A DNA stretch of 34,432 nt from an uncultured Lachnospiraceae bacterium (lineage in GTDB: Bacteria; Bacillota; Clostridia; Lachnospirales; Lachnospiraceae), in contig ONCT01000019.1 in NCBI GenBank assembly GCA_900316395.1, positions 1-34,432 on the forward strand. The letters run 5' to 3'. Position numbers and translations under genes: made by a program. Position 1 is the stretch's first letter. Every line of letters begins with the position of its first letter. Of this stretch, positions 1 through 7,954 are shown one piece after another. The notes under the pieces are model-generated. The model saw only the letters and a list, made by a program, of their open reading frames with translations. It made no database searches and was not told the DNA's origin.

Positions 1-1020
1 CGCAACTCTTGGATCCATTCTACCTGCACACACAACAGGAATATTAACAAACTTCTTAATATGCTCAACATCCTTAAGATTACAGTTTTCTGGCATATAA
101 ATAGGTGGATGTGCCCAATACCATGCATCATATGTACCATTGTCGCAATTAAGCATATCGTATCCAGCCTTCTCAAGAAGCTGTACTGCCTTTTCCGACT
201 CTGCCATATCTCGACCAACTTCTACATAGTCCTCCCCTGGGAGTGCACCTTTTCTAAAGTCCTTTGTCTTAGACAGAACACTATAACGTAGTGAAACAGG
301 GAAATCCTCGCCACACACCTTCTTAATGGCACGCACAATCTGAACAGGGAAACGATATCTGTTCTTAAATGAACCACCATACTCATCTGTTCTCTTGTTG
401 ACATATTTAAGAGTGAACTGATCAAGCATATATCCTTCATGAACTGCGTGAATCTCCACACCGTCAACACCTGCATCCATAAGCTTCTTGGCAGTAATTG
501 CAAATGCTCTTACATACTCATGAATCTCATCAACAGTAAGCTCGCGACTAGGCACAACATCAGACCATCTGTTAGGAGATGGTGAAGCTGTGGCCGTTAT
601 CTTATCCAGATTAATAAATGGCTTAGATGCAACTCTTAAGAATCTGTTAGAATACAGCATCTCCATCATTGGACTTATTGTAAATGAACGTCCAAATCCA
701 GCTGTTAATTGCACAAATAGCTTCGCTCCTGTCTTATGAAACTCAGGCATCCACTTTGCCAGGTCGCGATACATCTTCTCATTCTTATATAGCCATCCAC
801 CGAACATTGGGTTTCTAATTGGCTGACATCCAGGAAGCACTAAGCCTGCGTTATTCTTCGCAACCTCCATAATGAACTCAGCACCAGCCTTATCAAAATG
901 ATGCATCTCCATCCAACCAAACAAATCTGTTCCACCCATGGATGTAAGAACAATTCTATTCTTAATCTCACATTTACCAATATTCCATGGTGTAAATAAT
1001 GGTTCTAATTTCTTATCCAT
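1..1020 (-). CDS. NADH:flavin oxidoreductase (old yellow enzyme / BaiCD-FadH type), 3' end outside window
   Basis: I translated this directly: the reading frame is open from the ATG at 1020 to the window edge (340 codons), so the C-terminus is missing. The N-terminus has the FMN-barrel start (LFTPWNIGKCEIKNRIVLTSM, residues 8-28 in part), and residues 190-196 read HAVHEGY, followed by DQF and, near 209-216, KRTDEYGG. These are signatures of the old yellow enzyme family, specifically the 2,4-dienoyl-CoA reductase/BaiCD branch. Members of that branch continue with a [4Fe-4S] cluster and FAD/NAD domains to about 650 residues; that part cannot be seen here. The family reduces activated C=C bonds in enoates or enoyl-CoAs in the cytoplasm. 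It starts 24 bases after the CoA-transferase and is probably co-transcribed with it, which fits reduction of an unsaturated acid as its CoA thioester. The substrate is unknown. Confidence 0.9.
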   Translation of the reverse strand, partial: MDKKLEPLFTPWNIGKCEIKNRIVLTSMGGTDLFGWMEMHHFDKAGAEFIMEVAKNNAGLVLPGCQPIRNPMFGGWLYKNEKMYRDLAKWMPEFHKTGAKLFVQLTAGFGRSFTISPMMEMLYSNRFLRVASKPFINLDKITATASPSPNRWSDVVPSRELTVDEIHEYVRAFAITAKKLMDAGVDGVEIHAVHEGYMLDQFTLKYVNKRTDEYGGSFKNRYRFPVQIVRAIKKVCGEDFPVSLRYSVLSKTKDFRKGALPGEDYVEVGRDMAESEKAVQLLEKAGYDMLNCDNGTYDAWYWAHPPIYMPENCNLKDVEHIKKFVNIPVVCAGRMDPRVA

Positions 1021-1044
1021 AATCATCCCTCACATTCTGCTTAT

Positions 1045-2670
1045 CTATTGCTTATTAGACTGATAATCATCATTACCATCTGTAAAATGCATATTCGAGA
1101 ATATATAATCCATATTATCAAAATAAGTTGCAGGCGCAGGAAAATACACGTCTCCTACTGCCGTATCTTCAACCTTATGGTATACATCCTTCCAGATCTT
1201 CTTAGAGTGAACTGTACTAAGTCTTGAATGCTTATACTCTACATCCTTATCGTTCTCCCACACATCAGTACACTCATGAAGCCAATAGCCACCTCTTGTA
1301 AGAGAGCCATGGACTGTATATGAGCCACCCTTCTTAGCCTGAAGCTTAAGTGCCTTCATAACTCCTGCAAAAAGAATCATTCCAGGAATATAGTCAAGTG
1401 GAACGCCATTAAGGTTAACAGGCTCATCAATTGAGCCATTTCTTACAGAAAGACCTGTAATATCCTCAGCACATGGCGCCCATCCTGGACGTGTCTGCCA
1501 TACACTATCAGAGAAGCATACCAGGGAGCCGAATATTACAGAAGGATTCATCTTAAGAATATCCTCTTCTCCTAATCCGAACTTGTCTAATGCTCCGTTC
1601 TGGTAGGAACAAATTACAATATCAGCTTCCTTAACTAATTCCTTGGCTCTTGCAAGCTCCGCATCAATATTGAAATCAAGCTGTATACTGTTCTTGCCTG
1701 CCCATCCATCAAGCTCTAGCATAGCCTGTTCCTGATGCAGATAATCACCTCTTCTAATCATAAGAACATCAGCGCCTTGCTCAGCAAGGAGTCTAGTACA
1801 GGCAGGTCCGGCGATAATATGTGTAAGGTCAAGGACCTTAATACCTGACAGAGGGCCTTTATTCATGTCAGCCTTGCCGAAGTCCTTTACAGGAGAATCA
1901 GCCACCTTCTTAAGCCTGTATAGTGGCATATCGCATACAGCCTTGCCAACCTCCATCTCTTCCCATTCACTTCTGTCACGAAGCATGCAGCCACAGGCAC
2001 CATCTGCAAATGTTGCATCCTCTAATTCAAGAGCATCCCATTTACTAATTGCCTTGGCAGTAAGCCTCTTATCAGATGGCAGGGAACCGAATACGAACTT
2101 GTCTGGGTCCTTCTTTATTCCAAGTGTATTCATTATCTTGCGCTTCTGAGACTCATAATATACATGGGCCGAGAATTTCCTGTTGTCCTTAGTCTCGTAC
2201 TTATAGAAAGAGCCATTAAGGGCATTATCAACACGAATTGCTGAGTCATATCTAGACTTGACGAATTGTTTATTGCCTCTGTATGCACTCATATATAGTC
2301 TAATAACCTGAAGTCCTGCAAATGTTACATCACAGGTTACTGCACCCTTATTAGCCTCACCATTTCTCATTTCCCCAAATTCCTTGGCAAGTACAGCATC
2401 AAGAGCTAGAATGGCAGCTGCTGGACCAGTTTGCAGCACCTTCTCTTCCTCATAGAGTTTTTTTACAGCCTTGCGCCTAAGGGAGAATAGCACTACCTTA
2501 AGTAGTCCAGGAAATGGATTATGAGTAACGCAGGCCTTCTTAAGTAGCTTCTCACTATCATCATTTACATTAAATATTACTTTTGTCTTAGGGTCTTCTC
2601 CAAGCTTGTCAAGCAAATCTTCATAACATACCTGAGCCTGGATTCCCTTTTCATACATTTTATTATTCAT
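1045..2670 (-). CDS. CoA-transferase family III (CaiB/BaiF-like), unusual domain order
   Basis: The class III CoA-transferase core is recognisable, but in the C-terminal half: a Rossmann start GIKVLDLTHIIAGPACTRLL near residues 276-295, followed to about residue 465 by the family pattern. VPLDYIPGM (Asp about 426) aligns with the catalytic-Asp segment of formyl-CoA transferase. The N-terminal 270 residues contain segments such as GPAAAILALDAVLAKEFGEM and DGACGCMLR that I read as a diverged second half, so the order is atypical for the family. The enzyme would move CoA between acids in the cytoplasm, probably activating the substrate of the flavoenzyme 24 bases downstream. I chose the ATG at 2670 (541 aa) because GGAGGG lies 4-5 bases upstream; the upstream ATG at 2700 sits at or near the predicted transcription start. 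The substrate cannot be told from sequence. Confidence 0.85.
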   Translation of the reverse strand: MNNKMYEKGIQAQVCYEDLLDKLGEDPKTKVIFNVNDDSEKLLKKACVTHNPFPGLLKVVLFSLRRKAVKKLYEEEKVLQTGPAAAILALDAVLAKEFGEMRNGEANKGAVTCDVTFAGLQVIRLYMSAYRGNKQFVKSRYDSAIRVDNALNGSFYKYETKDNRKFSAHVYYESQKRKIMNTLGIKKDPDKFVFGSLPSDKRLTAKAISKWDALELEDATFADGACGCMLRDRSEWEEMEVGKAVCDMPLYRLKKVADSPVKDFGKADMNKGPLSGIKVLDLTHIIAGPACTRLLAEQGADVLMIRRGDYLHQEQAMLELDGWAGKNSIQLDFNIDAELARAKELVKEADIVICSYQNGALDKFGLGEEDILKMNPSVIFGSLVCFSDSVWQTRPGWAPCAEDITGLSVRNGSIDEPVNLNGVPLDYIPGMILFAGVMKALKLQAKKGGSYTVHGSLTRGGYWLHECTDVWENDKDVEYKHSRLSTVHSKKIWKDVYHKVEDTAVGDVYFPAPATYFDNMDYIFSNMHFTDGNDDYQSNKQ

Positions 2671-2703
2671 ATACCCTCCAATACGATTAACATTTTCCAT
2701 ATA

Positions 2704-2732
2704 ATTATACTCTTATTGACTCTCACTTTCCA
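2704..2732 (-). promoter_or_regulatory. putative sigma-A promoter of the CoA-transferase gene
   Basis: On the minus strand there is a perfect TATAAT (2704-2709), a 17-base spacer and TGGAAA (2727-2732, 4 of 6 to consensus). The predicted start is near 2697, giving a leader of about 27 bases to the ATG at 2670. The call rests on pattern only. Confidence 0.45.
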
Positions 2733-2835
2733 TAGCAGCATCAAAAAACCAATAAAAAATATACTATTAAATCTGTTGGAATTATAGTAAAATAATAGAC
2801 AGTTATTAAGTATTGAAAATGAGGTATAAAAAACT

Positions 2836-3180
2836 ATGGTAATGGATGAATTAAAAGAATATGGTGTGAATATGGATGTAGCTATGCAAAGGTGCGTTAA
2901 CAACGAAGCCTTGTATCTTAAGCTCGCAAGAAAGATTCCTAATATGAGCGAGTTCGAATCCCTAAAGCAAAGTATTGCTGACAAGGATTTAGAGAGCGCC
3001 TTCTCTTACGCTCATGCCCTGAAGGGAATCGTATCTAACTTAGCTATTACTCCACTAGAAGAACCTATTACAGAGATGACAGAACATTTAAGAGCCAGAG
3101 AAGATATTGATTATAGCGACTACATTGCTAAGATGGATGACGCATATAACAGATTATGCGAGATACTTGCAGAAGACTAA
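2836..3180 (+). CDS. stand-alone Hpt (histidine phosphotransfer) domain protein
   Basis: This 114-residue protein is a single Hpt-like helical bundle. The motif AHALKGIVSNL (residues 59-69) matches the HxLKG phosphorylation site, with His60 as the expected phospho-acceptor. It has no other domain, membrane segment or signal peptide. It is the only gene on the plus strand and faces the chemotaxis operon tail to tail. GAGG lies 11 bases upstream of the ATG at 2836; the ATG at 2842 (spacing 17) is less likely. Proteins of this kind shuttle phosphate between receiver domains. The adjacent operon encodes a hybrid kinase with a receiver but no Hpt with a histidine apart from CheA's, so this protein is a natural candidate for the missing relay step; that link is inference. 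Confidence 0.8.
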   Translation: MVMDELKEYGVNMDVAMQRCVNNEALYLKLARKIPNMSEFESLKQSIADKDLESAFSYAHALKGIVSNLAITPLEEPITEMTEHLRAREDIDYSDYIAKMDDAYNRLCEILAED

Positions 3181-3192
3181 GAATAGTATTAT

Positions 3193-3220
3193 ACCACCGA
3201 TTAATTCGGTGGTGTTTTTA
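3193..3220 (+). terminator. rho-independent terminator of the Hpt gene
   Basis: An 8-bp perfect stem ACCACCGA/TCGGTGGT with a 5-base loop (3201-3205) is followed by GTTTTTA. It starts 12 bases after the stop codon. Confidence 0.8.
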
Positions 3221-3245
3221 TACGACTAAATTACCCTTGCACATA

Positions 3246-3278
3246 TTAAAGAGCCCCTGGAATAATCCAGGGGCTCTT
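3246..3278 (-). terminator. terminator at the end of the chemotaxis operon
   Basis: A 12-bp GC-rich stem (3249-3260 with 3267-3278, core AGAGCCCCTGG) has a 6-base loop and lies 16 bases after the receptor stop codon. On the minus strand only a short TTT tract follows, so termination may be incomplete, but the position and stem are convincing. Confidence 0.7.
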
Positions 3279-3294
3279 GCTATATATAAAGCAT

Positions 3295-4692
3295 TTAGTA
3301 TTTACCAAGATTTCCTTCAAGAGAGATAATGCTCTCATTGTCAATACTATCATCATAGGAATCATAAGAATCGTCGAATCCACCTGACATGCCTCCACCG
3401 AAGCCACCGCCAAATGAACCGCCGCCAAATCCAGCAGCTGCAGCATTAAACCCATTATTGTTAGCTTTGAGCTTGAAGCCTGCAATAACATCACGAAGAT
3501 TCTGAGCGTGGTTAGATAATGTCTCAGCAGCTGCAGCACACTCTTCACTAGTAGCAGAGTCTGTCTGTACAACCTGAGATATCTGACCAATTGCCTGCTT
3601 AACCTGAGCAATAGCTGTAGCCTGCTCATCTGATGATGTGGCAACCTCTGATACAGCACCTGAGATATATTCGATACCTTCTGATATCTTAGCAATGGCA
3701 GTTGTCATCTCATCTACCTGCTTAGAGCCATCCTCAACGACGTCAATAGCATGCTGGATAAGCTCCGCAGTCTCCTTTGCAGCATTAGAAGATAACTCAG
3801 CTAAGTTCTTAACCTCTTCTGCAACCACTGCAAATCCTCTACCATGTACACCTGCTCTTGCAGCTTCAACAGTAGCATTTAATGCTAATATATTAGTCTG
3901 GAATGCAATATCATCAATTGTCTTAATAACCTTGCTAATGTTATGTGATGATTCATTAATGTCATTCATAGATTCATTAACACCATCAACTGCCTGCTGA
4001 CCAACTCTTGTATCCTCAAGCATATCGCGAACTTTGTTCTCCATCTCGCGAGCGTCATCAGCGTTAGCTGTTGTCTTAGTGGCAATATCCTTAATTGAAG
4101 CGTTAATCTCTTCAACAGCACTAGCCTGCTCAGTAGAGCCCTGTGCAAGTGCCTGTGAAGCAGCTGACACTTCCTTAGCGCCCTCTGTAAATGACATACT
4201 TGCTTCCTGAACCTCTGATAACACCTGATTATTCTCATCAACGAGATCCTTAAGCGCGATTCCTAGTTCGTCATTCTCGCCTCTTACATGTGCTTCTACA
4301 GTAAAGTCGCCCTTAGACATATCTCTTGCCATGTCTGCCTGAACTTTAGTTGCCTTAAGGAGCTCTCTCATATCCTTAACGAAGCCTTCATACTCTTTGT
4401 ACTGACCTTCAGGAACTTCCCAGTCAACATCTCCTACTGCTAGTCTTTCAACATAGGAATTTGTCTTAGATATAACACCCTTAAGCGCCTTAGAATGAAA
4501 CATAAGTCCAACAACACCTACAGCCACAGATACCAACATAATTGCAATATCAATTATTACTGAAGCAACAGGACTAATAGCTTCAGCACCTACGAATTCA
4601 ACAATAATACTTATTGCTTCAGCCACTATAAGCAGCACAATCATAAGGACTACTGTCAATATGATTCCAGATAATACACTCTTTTTCCTCAT
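3295..4692 (-). CDS. methyl-accepting chemotaxis protein without an extracellular sensor domain
   Basis: The 465-residue protein has two membrane helices (about 7-30 and 42-64) separated by only about 12 residues, a HAMP-like linker (about 65-120), then a long cytoplasmic coiled coil. The hairpin tip (about 262-298) carries IAFQTNILALNATVEAARAG and GRGFAVVAEEVKNLA, the receptor signature that binds CheA and CheW. With no room for a ligand domain outside, it must sense membrane state, cytoplasmic signals or a partner protein; the permease-kinase upstream is one possible partner (inference). The C-terminus is a Gly/Phe-rich stretch (about 420-439) followed by an acidic Asp/Ser/Tyr tail; I see no NWETF-type CheR tether. 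It is the last gene of the operon, with GGAGG upstream of the ATG. Confidence 0.93.
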   Translation of the reverse strand: MRKKSVLSGIILTVVLMIVLLIVAEAISIIVEFVGAEAISPVASVIIDIAIMLVSVAVGVVGLMFHSKALKGVISKTNSYVERLAVGDVDWEVPEGQYKEYEGFVKDMRELLKATKVQADMARDMSKGDFTVEAHVRGENDELGIALKDLVDENNQVLSEVQEASMSFTEGAKEVSAASQALAQGSTEQASAVEEINASIKDIATKTTANADDAREMENKVRDMLEDTRVGQQAVDGVNESMNDINESSHNISKVIKTIDDIAFQTNILALNATVEAARAGVHGRGFAVVAEEVKNLAELSSNAAKETAELIQHAIDVVEDGSKQVDEMTTAIAKISEGIEYISGAVSEVATSSDEQATAIAQVKQAIGQISQVVQTDSATSEECAAAAETLSNHAQNLRDVIAGFKLKANNNGFNAAAAGFGGGSFGGGFGGGMSGGFDDSYDSYDDSIDNESIISLEGNLGKY

Positions 4693-4730
4693 AACTAAAT
4701 GCCTCCTTAGTCTATATTTGTCTTGGTTAA

Positions 4731-5258
4731 TTAATACTCATCTATAACGTCATCAAGTGCCGAGATATCTTCATCTCTGATTAATTTCTCTGGATTAAGA
4801 AGAAGCTTCACTTCGTCTCCTACCTTACCAAATCCGTATACATACTTATTCTTCGCATTTGCAGATGTAAGTGAAGGAGGTGCTTCTATATCATCATCCT
4901 TGATTGTAACTACATCCTCAATAGTCTCAACAATAAGCCCTATAACAGTACTCTTAACATCTACAATGATAATACATGTTCTATCATTGTATTCAAAAGG
5001 CTCTTGCTTAAATCGAATTCTTACATCAATAACAGGAACAATCTTACCTCTTAGATTAATAAGACCTCTTATATAGTCCTCAACCTCAGGAATCTCAGTA
5101 ATTGGCTGGATTCCCATTATCTCATTGACATATTTTAATTCAATTCCATAAGATTCAGAGCCAGATTTGAAAGTCATATATTGCTTAGCATTCTCGAGTG
5201 TCCCTTCAAGGGCAAATTCTTCATCTTCAGCAATAACGTCTAATTTCTCATCTGCCAT
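4731..5258 (-). CDS. cheW: CheW chemotaxis coupling protein
   Basis: This 175-residue protein is a single CheW-like domain. Typical segments are YGIELKYVNEIMG (about 37-49), ITEIPEVEDYIRGLINLRGKI in part (about 54-74) and PVIDVRIRF (about 75-83). An acidic N-terminal extension of about 30 residues precedes the fold. CheW is the cytoplasmic scaffold linking receptors to CheA in the array. It lies between cheA (21 bases upstream) and the receptor gene (38 bases downstream), exactly where a coupling protein for that pair is expected. Confidence 0.95.
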   Translation of the reverse strand: MADEKLDVIAEDEEFALEGTLENAKQYMTFKSGSESYGIELKYVNEIMGIQPITEIPEVEDYIRGLINLRGKIVPVIDVRIRFKQEPFEYNDRTCIIIVDVKSTVIGLIVETIEDVVTIKDDDIEAPPSLTSANAKNKYVYGFGKVGDEVKLLLNPEKLIRDEDISALDDVIDEY

Positions 5259-5279
5259 ATCACTCTTCTCCTTTCTTAA

Positions 5280-7421
5280 TCAGGTTATTGTTGCTATATC
5301 AAGTATAAGTGCAATGCTTCCGTCGCCTAATTGCGTACATCCTGATAGGCCATCAACCTTCTTAATATAATCAGGAATTGGCTTAACAACAATCTCTTGC
5401 CCGCCAAGCAATTTATCTACAAATATACACATTCTACGAGACTCGTACTCAGTAAGTATCATAATACCTTCGTCAATCTCCTTTACCGGGGTATCAATGT
5501 GATACTTCTCGCTTAGTCTGACAACCATGTAGTGCTGACCTCTTACATTGAGGTACTCCTCTCCGTCAGGCTCCTTTACTACACTGTTTTGTCTAACATT
5601 AATAAATTCCTTAACCGAGTTAGTCTCTATAACGAATTTCTGCTTGCCTACCTCTAATAGAATTCCACTAATAATAGCAAGAGTGAGAGGAATCTTCAGC
5701 ATCATGCATGAACCTTTGCCATATTCCGAATCAATCTCAAGCATTCCTCCAATGGACTGTAGGTTCTTAACAACCACATCCATTCCAACTCCTCTACCAG
5801 ACAATTCTGTAACCTGTTCATTAGTAGAAAATCCTGGAGCTGTTATAAACTGATATATCTCCTTATTAGTGTAATCTCTAATGCTCTTATCTCTTGGAAC
5901 AATCCCGTTCTTCTTAGCCTTGGCAAATAGCTTCTCAGGATTCATTCCACCACCATCATCGCTTACACTTATTATTACCTTACCGCCTTCGTTCTTAGCC
6001 TCAAGAGTAATTACACCCTTCTCAGGCTTGCCGGCAGCAATTCTATCTTCCTTCTCTTCTATACCATGATCGATGGAATTACGAATCATATGCATAAGTG
6101 GGTCAGATATATTCTCAATAATATTCTTATCCACCTCAGTAGTCTCACCAATCATCTTGAATTCAATGCTCTTGCCTACCTTCCTTGAGGTGTCGAATAC
6201 AATTCTGTTCATCTTCTGAAATGTGTTAGTAAGAGGCATCATTCTCATTGACATAATGACATCCTGCATCTCAGATGTGAACTTGGCAAGCTGTGCAGCT
6301 GACTTGTGGAAATTCGTAAGATTAAGTCCTTCCACATTCAAATCAGGATTCTGTAATACCGTTGATTCAGCAATTACAATCTCACCTATTAAGTCCATAA
6401 GCTGGTCAATCTTATTAACATTAACACTTATGAAGCTTGTGGCTGGTGCCTTAGACTTCTTATTCTTAGCAAGAGTTGCCTTCTTACCTGCTGACTTCTT
6501 CTCAATTACGTAATCACCAGGTGTAACATCATCATCTTTCTTCTTCTCTTCCTTGTCCTTAGACTTGACTTCGTCCTTGGTATCTAGGTCACCTAGGTCA
6601 ATTACATCTGCACCAATTATTGGTGCAGGAATGTCGAAGCCTGCTTCGAAATCCTCCTTACCACACTCTGACACATCAAAGCCTTCTACATCGAATCCAT
6701 CAAGAATAGTCTTAACTTCTTCAAGGGAAAGATGTGCCTTAACAAGAATCTTGAAGCCCTGCTCTAATATAACTTCAGCCGACTCTTCATTAGTAATGAT
6801 ATCAGACGGTGAATAATACATTTCGTCTACATCAACATTTTCCTTAAGAGAATTAACTAAGGCATAGGCATGAATATTAGCCATCTGCGTATCATTTCTG
6901 TAATAAGCCATTACATAATAATACTTGGCACTTTCACCACCTGCGGCGCCAATATAGAACTGTGTAGGCGCCTCTTCTTCCTCATGCTTAGGAAGGTCTT
7001 TATCTTCACTAACAATCTCTTTCTTAATCTTACTTAAGAATTTGTCAATGTCCTTAATTAAATCAGATGAATCCTTAGTTGGCTCTCCACCATCTCTAAT
7101 GTTCTCGAATTCTTCTCTAAAGAAATCAGCAACCTCGAATATCATATCAACAAGCTCGAGATGTGGCACATTATCAGGCTTTGATTCTCTAATATAGAAG
7201 AATACATCTTCAAGCTTATGGGCAAGCTTCATGATGTCATCGAACATCATTATTCCAGATGAACCTTTGATATTATGCATTATACGGAAGAATTCATTGA
7301 TGTCTACCTCATCGAAACTATCTGCATCTTTTTTCTCGAGAGTAGTCATTTCAAGTTGCTGTAATAATTGTCCATTTTCATACAGGTACATATCCAGCAT
7401 GCTATCCATTTCTTCAGCCAT
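5280..7421 (-). CDS. cheA: CheA chemotaxis histidine kinase
   Basis: The 713-residue protein has the full CheA order. P1 Hpt domain (1-110) has phospho-acceptor His49 in IMHNIKGSSG. A P2-like response-regulator docking domain spans about 155-262. A charged Lys/Asp linker (about 280-328) is followed by P3 dimerisation helices (about 330-400, NKIDQLMDLIGEIVIAES). The P4 ATPase (about 400-575) has the N box HMIRNSIDHG (444-453), G1 DDGGGM (488-493) and G2 GRGVGM (542-547). The P5 CheW-like domain runs from about 580 to the end. All catalytic motifs look intact. It phosphorylates CheY- and CheB-type receivers in response to receptor signals. GGGGGAG lies just upstream of the ATG. The gene follows the CheY-like gene by 36 bases. 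Confidence 0.97.
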   Translation of the reverse strand: MAEEMDSMLDMYLYENGQLLQQLEMTTLEKKDADSFDEVDINEFFRIMHNIKGSSGIMMFDDIMKLAHKLEDVFFYIRESKPDNVPHLELVDMIFEVADFFREEFENIRDGGEPTKDSSDLIKDIDKFLSKIKKEIVSEDKDLPKHEEEEAPTQFYIGAAGGESAKYYYVMAYYRNDTQMANIHAYALVNSLKENVDVDEMYYSPSDIITNEESAEVILEQGFKILVKAHLSLEEVKTILDGFDVEGFDVSECGKEDFEAGFDIPAPIIGADVIDLGDLDTKDEVKSKDKEEKKKDDDVTPGDYVIEKKSAGKKATLAKNKKSKAPATSFISVNVNKIDQLMDLIGEIVIAESTVLQNPDLNVEGLNLTNFHKSAAQLAKFTSEMQDVIMSMRMMPLTNTFQKMNRIVFDTSRKVGKSIEFKMIGETTEVDKNIIENISDPLMHMIRNSIDHGIEEKEDRIAAGKPEKGVITLEAKNEGGKVIISVSDDGGGMNPEKLFAKAKKNGIVPRDKSIRDYTNKEIYQFITAPGFSTNEQVTELSGRGVGMDVVVKNLQSIGGMLEIDSEYGKGSCMMLKIPLTLAIISGILLEVGKQKFVIETNSVKEFINVRQNSVVKEPDGEEYLNVRGQHYMVVRLSEKYHIDTPVKEIDEGIMILTEYESRRMCIFVDKLLGGQEIVVKPIPDYIKKVDGLSGCTQLGDGSIALILDIATIT

Positions 7422-7457
7422 CAGACTCCCCCTTTCTTAGATGTATACAAAATGTGA

Positions 7458-7850
7458 TTATAATACTCCTAACTTCTTCATTGCGCTGGTTAACTTCTCA
7501 ACGTTAACTGGCTTAGCGCAATATACACTACAGCCCATCTCGAAGGCCTTCTTAACATTCTTCTCTTCTGACAAAGCCGTCATCATAATAACCTTAGCTT
7601 CTTCGCTCTTAGGTACGCCTTCTTCTTCCTCAATCTCTCTTATAGCTTTAAGGACCTGATATCCATCCATAGAAGGCATCATAATATCAAGACATACTAA
7701 GTCGTATGGGTCATCATCTTCTCTTGCCATCATGAATGCTTCAACAGCTTCACTTCCATCAACTGTACCATCACATTCACCATATTTAGACATATAGTCC
7801 ATCATGAATTTTCTGCTGGCAAAATCGTCCTCAACAATAAGTATCTTCAT
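7458..7850 (-). CDS. single-domain response regulator, CheY-like
   Basis: This 130-residue stand-alone receiver has acidic residues ED at 7-9 (VEDD), phospho-acceptor Asp55 in CLDIMMPSMDG, the switch Thr in MMTALS and the conserved Lys in CAKPVNVEKL. It has no output domain. Its position between cheB and cheA makes it the likely diffusible output of this CheA. Because the sequence resembles general receivers (such as those of hybrid kinases) as much as flagellar-motor CheY, its target may not be the motor. A good AGGAG precedes the ATG, and a separate promoter-like element lies upstream. Confidence 0.9.
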   Translation of the reverse strand: MKILIVEDDFASRKFMMDYMSKYGECDGTVDGSEAVEAFMMAREDDDPYDLVCLDIMMPSMDGYQVLKAIREIEEEEGVPKSEEAKVIMMTALSEEKNVKKAFEMGCSVYCAKPVNVEKLTSAMKKLGVL

Positions 7851-7896
7851 ACCGATGTCTCCTTTCTAGTTAGCACTCCCCATATCATACTGAGAT

Positions 7897-7905
7897 ATTA
7901 TAGCA
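7897..7905 (-). promoter_or_regulatory. extended -10 promoter element upstream of the CheY-like gene
   Basis: On the minus strand TGCTATAAT forms an extended -10 (TGn plus TATAAT at 7897-7902) in a 104-base gap, unusually long for this operon. No good -35 lies at 16-18 bases, which extended -10 promoters can tolerate. The leader would be about 40 bases. It could allow extra cheY-cheA-cheW-receptor transcription independent of the upstream genes. Confidence 0.4.
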
Positions 7906-7954
7906 CACCCACACAACATATTGCTACTACAAATTATAATTACACAATATATTG

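Noticed and set aside
222..503. Minus-strand ORF of 93 codons inside the flavoenzyme region, and similar ORFs opposite or within other genes
   Set aside because: It is a shifted-frame shadow of the flavoenzyme; it has no ribosome site and a composition unlike a protein. The same applies to the other overlapping ORFs.
1..2670. Bile-acid 7-alpha-dehydroxylation (bai) operon, suggested by BaiCD- and BaiF-like genes and a 'bile acid' symporter in the window
   Set aside because: The two proteins match broad families, no other bai gene is present, the CoA-transferase has a different domain order, and the BASS transporter lies 16 kb away in another operon.
2760..2835. Plus-strand promoter for the Hpt gene
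   Set aside because: Several AT-rich hexamers are present, but no -35/-10 pair with proper spacing was convincing.
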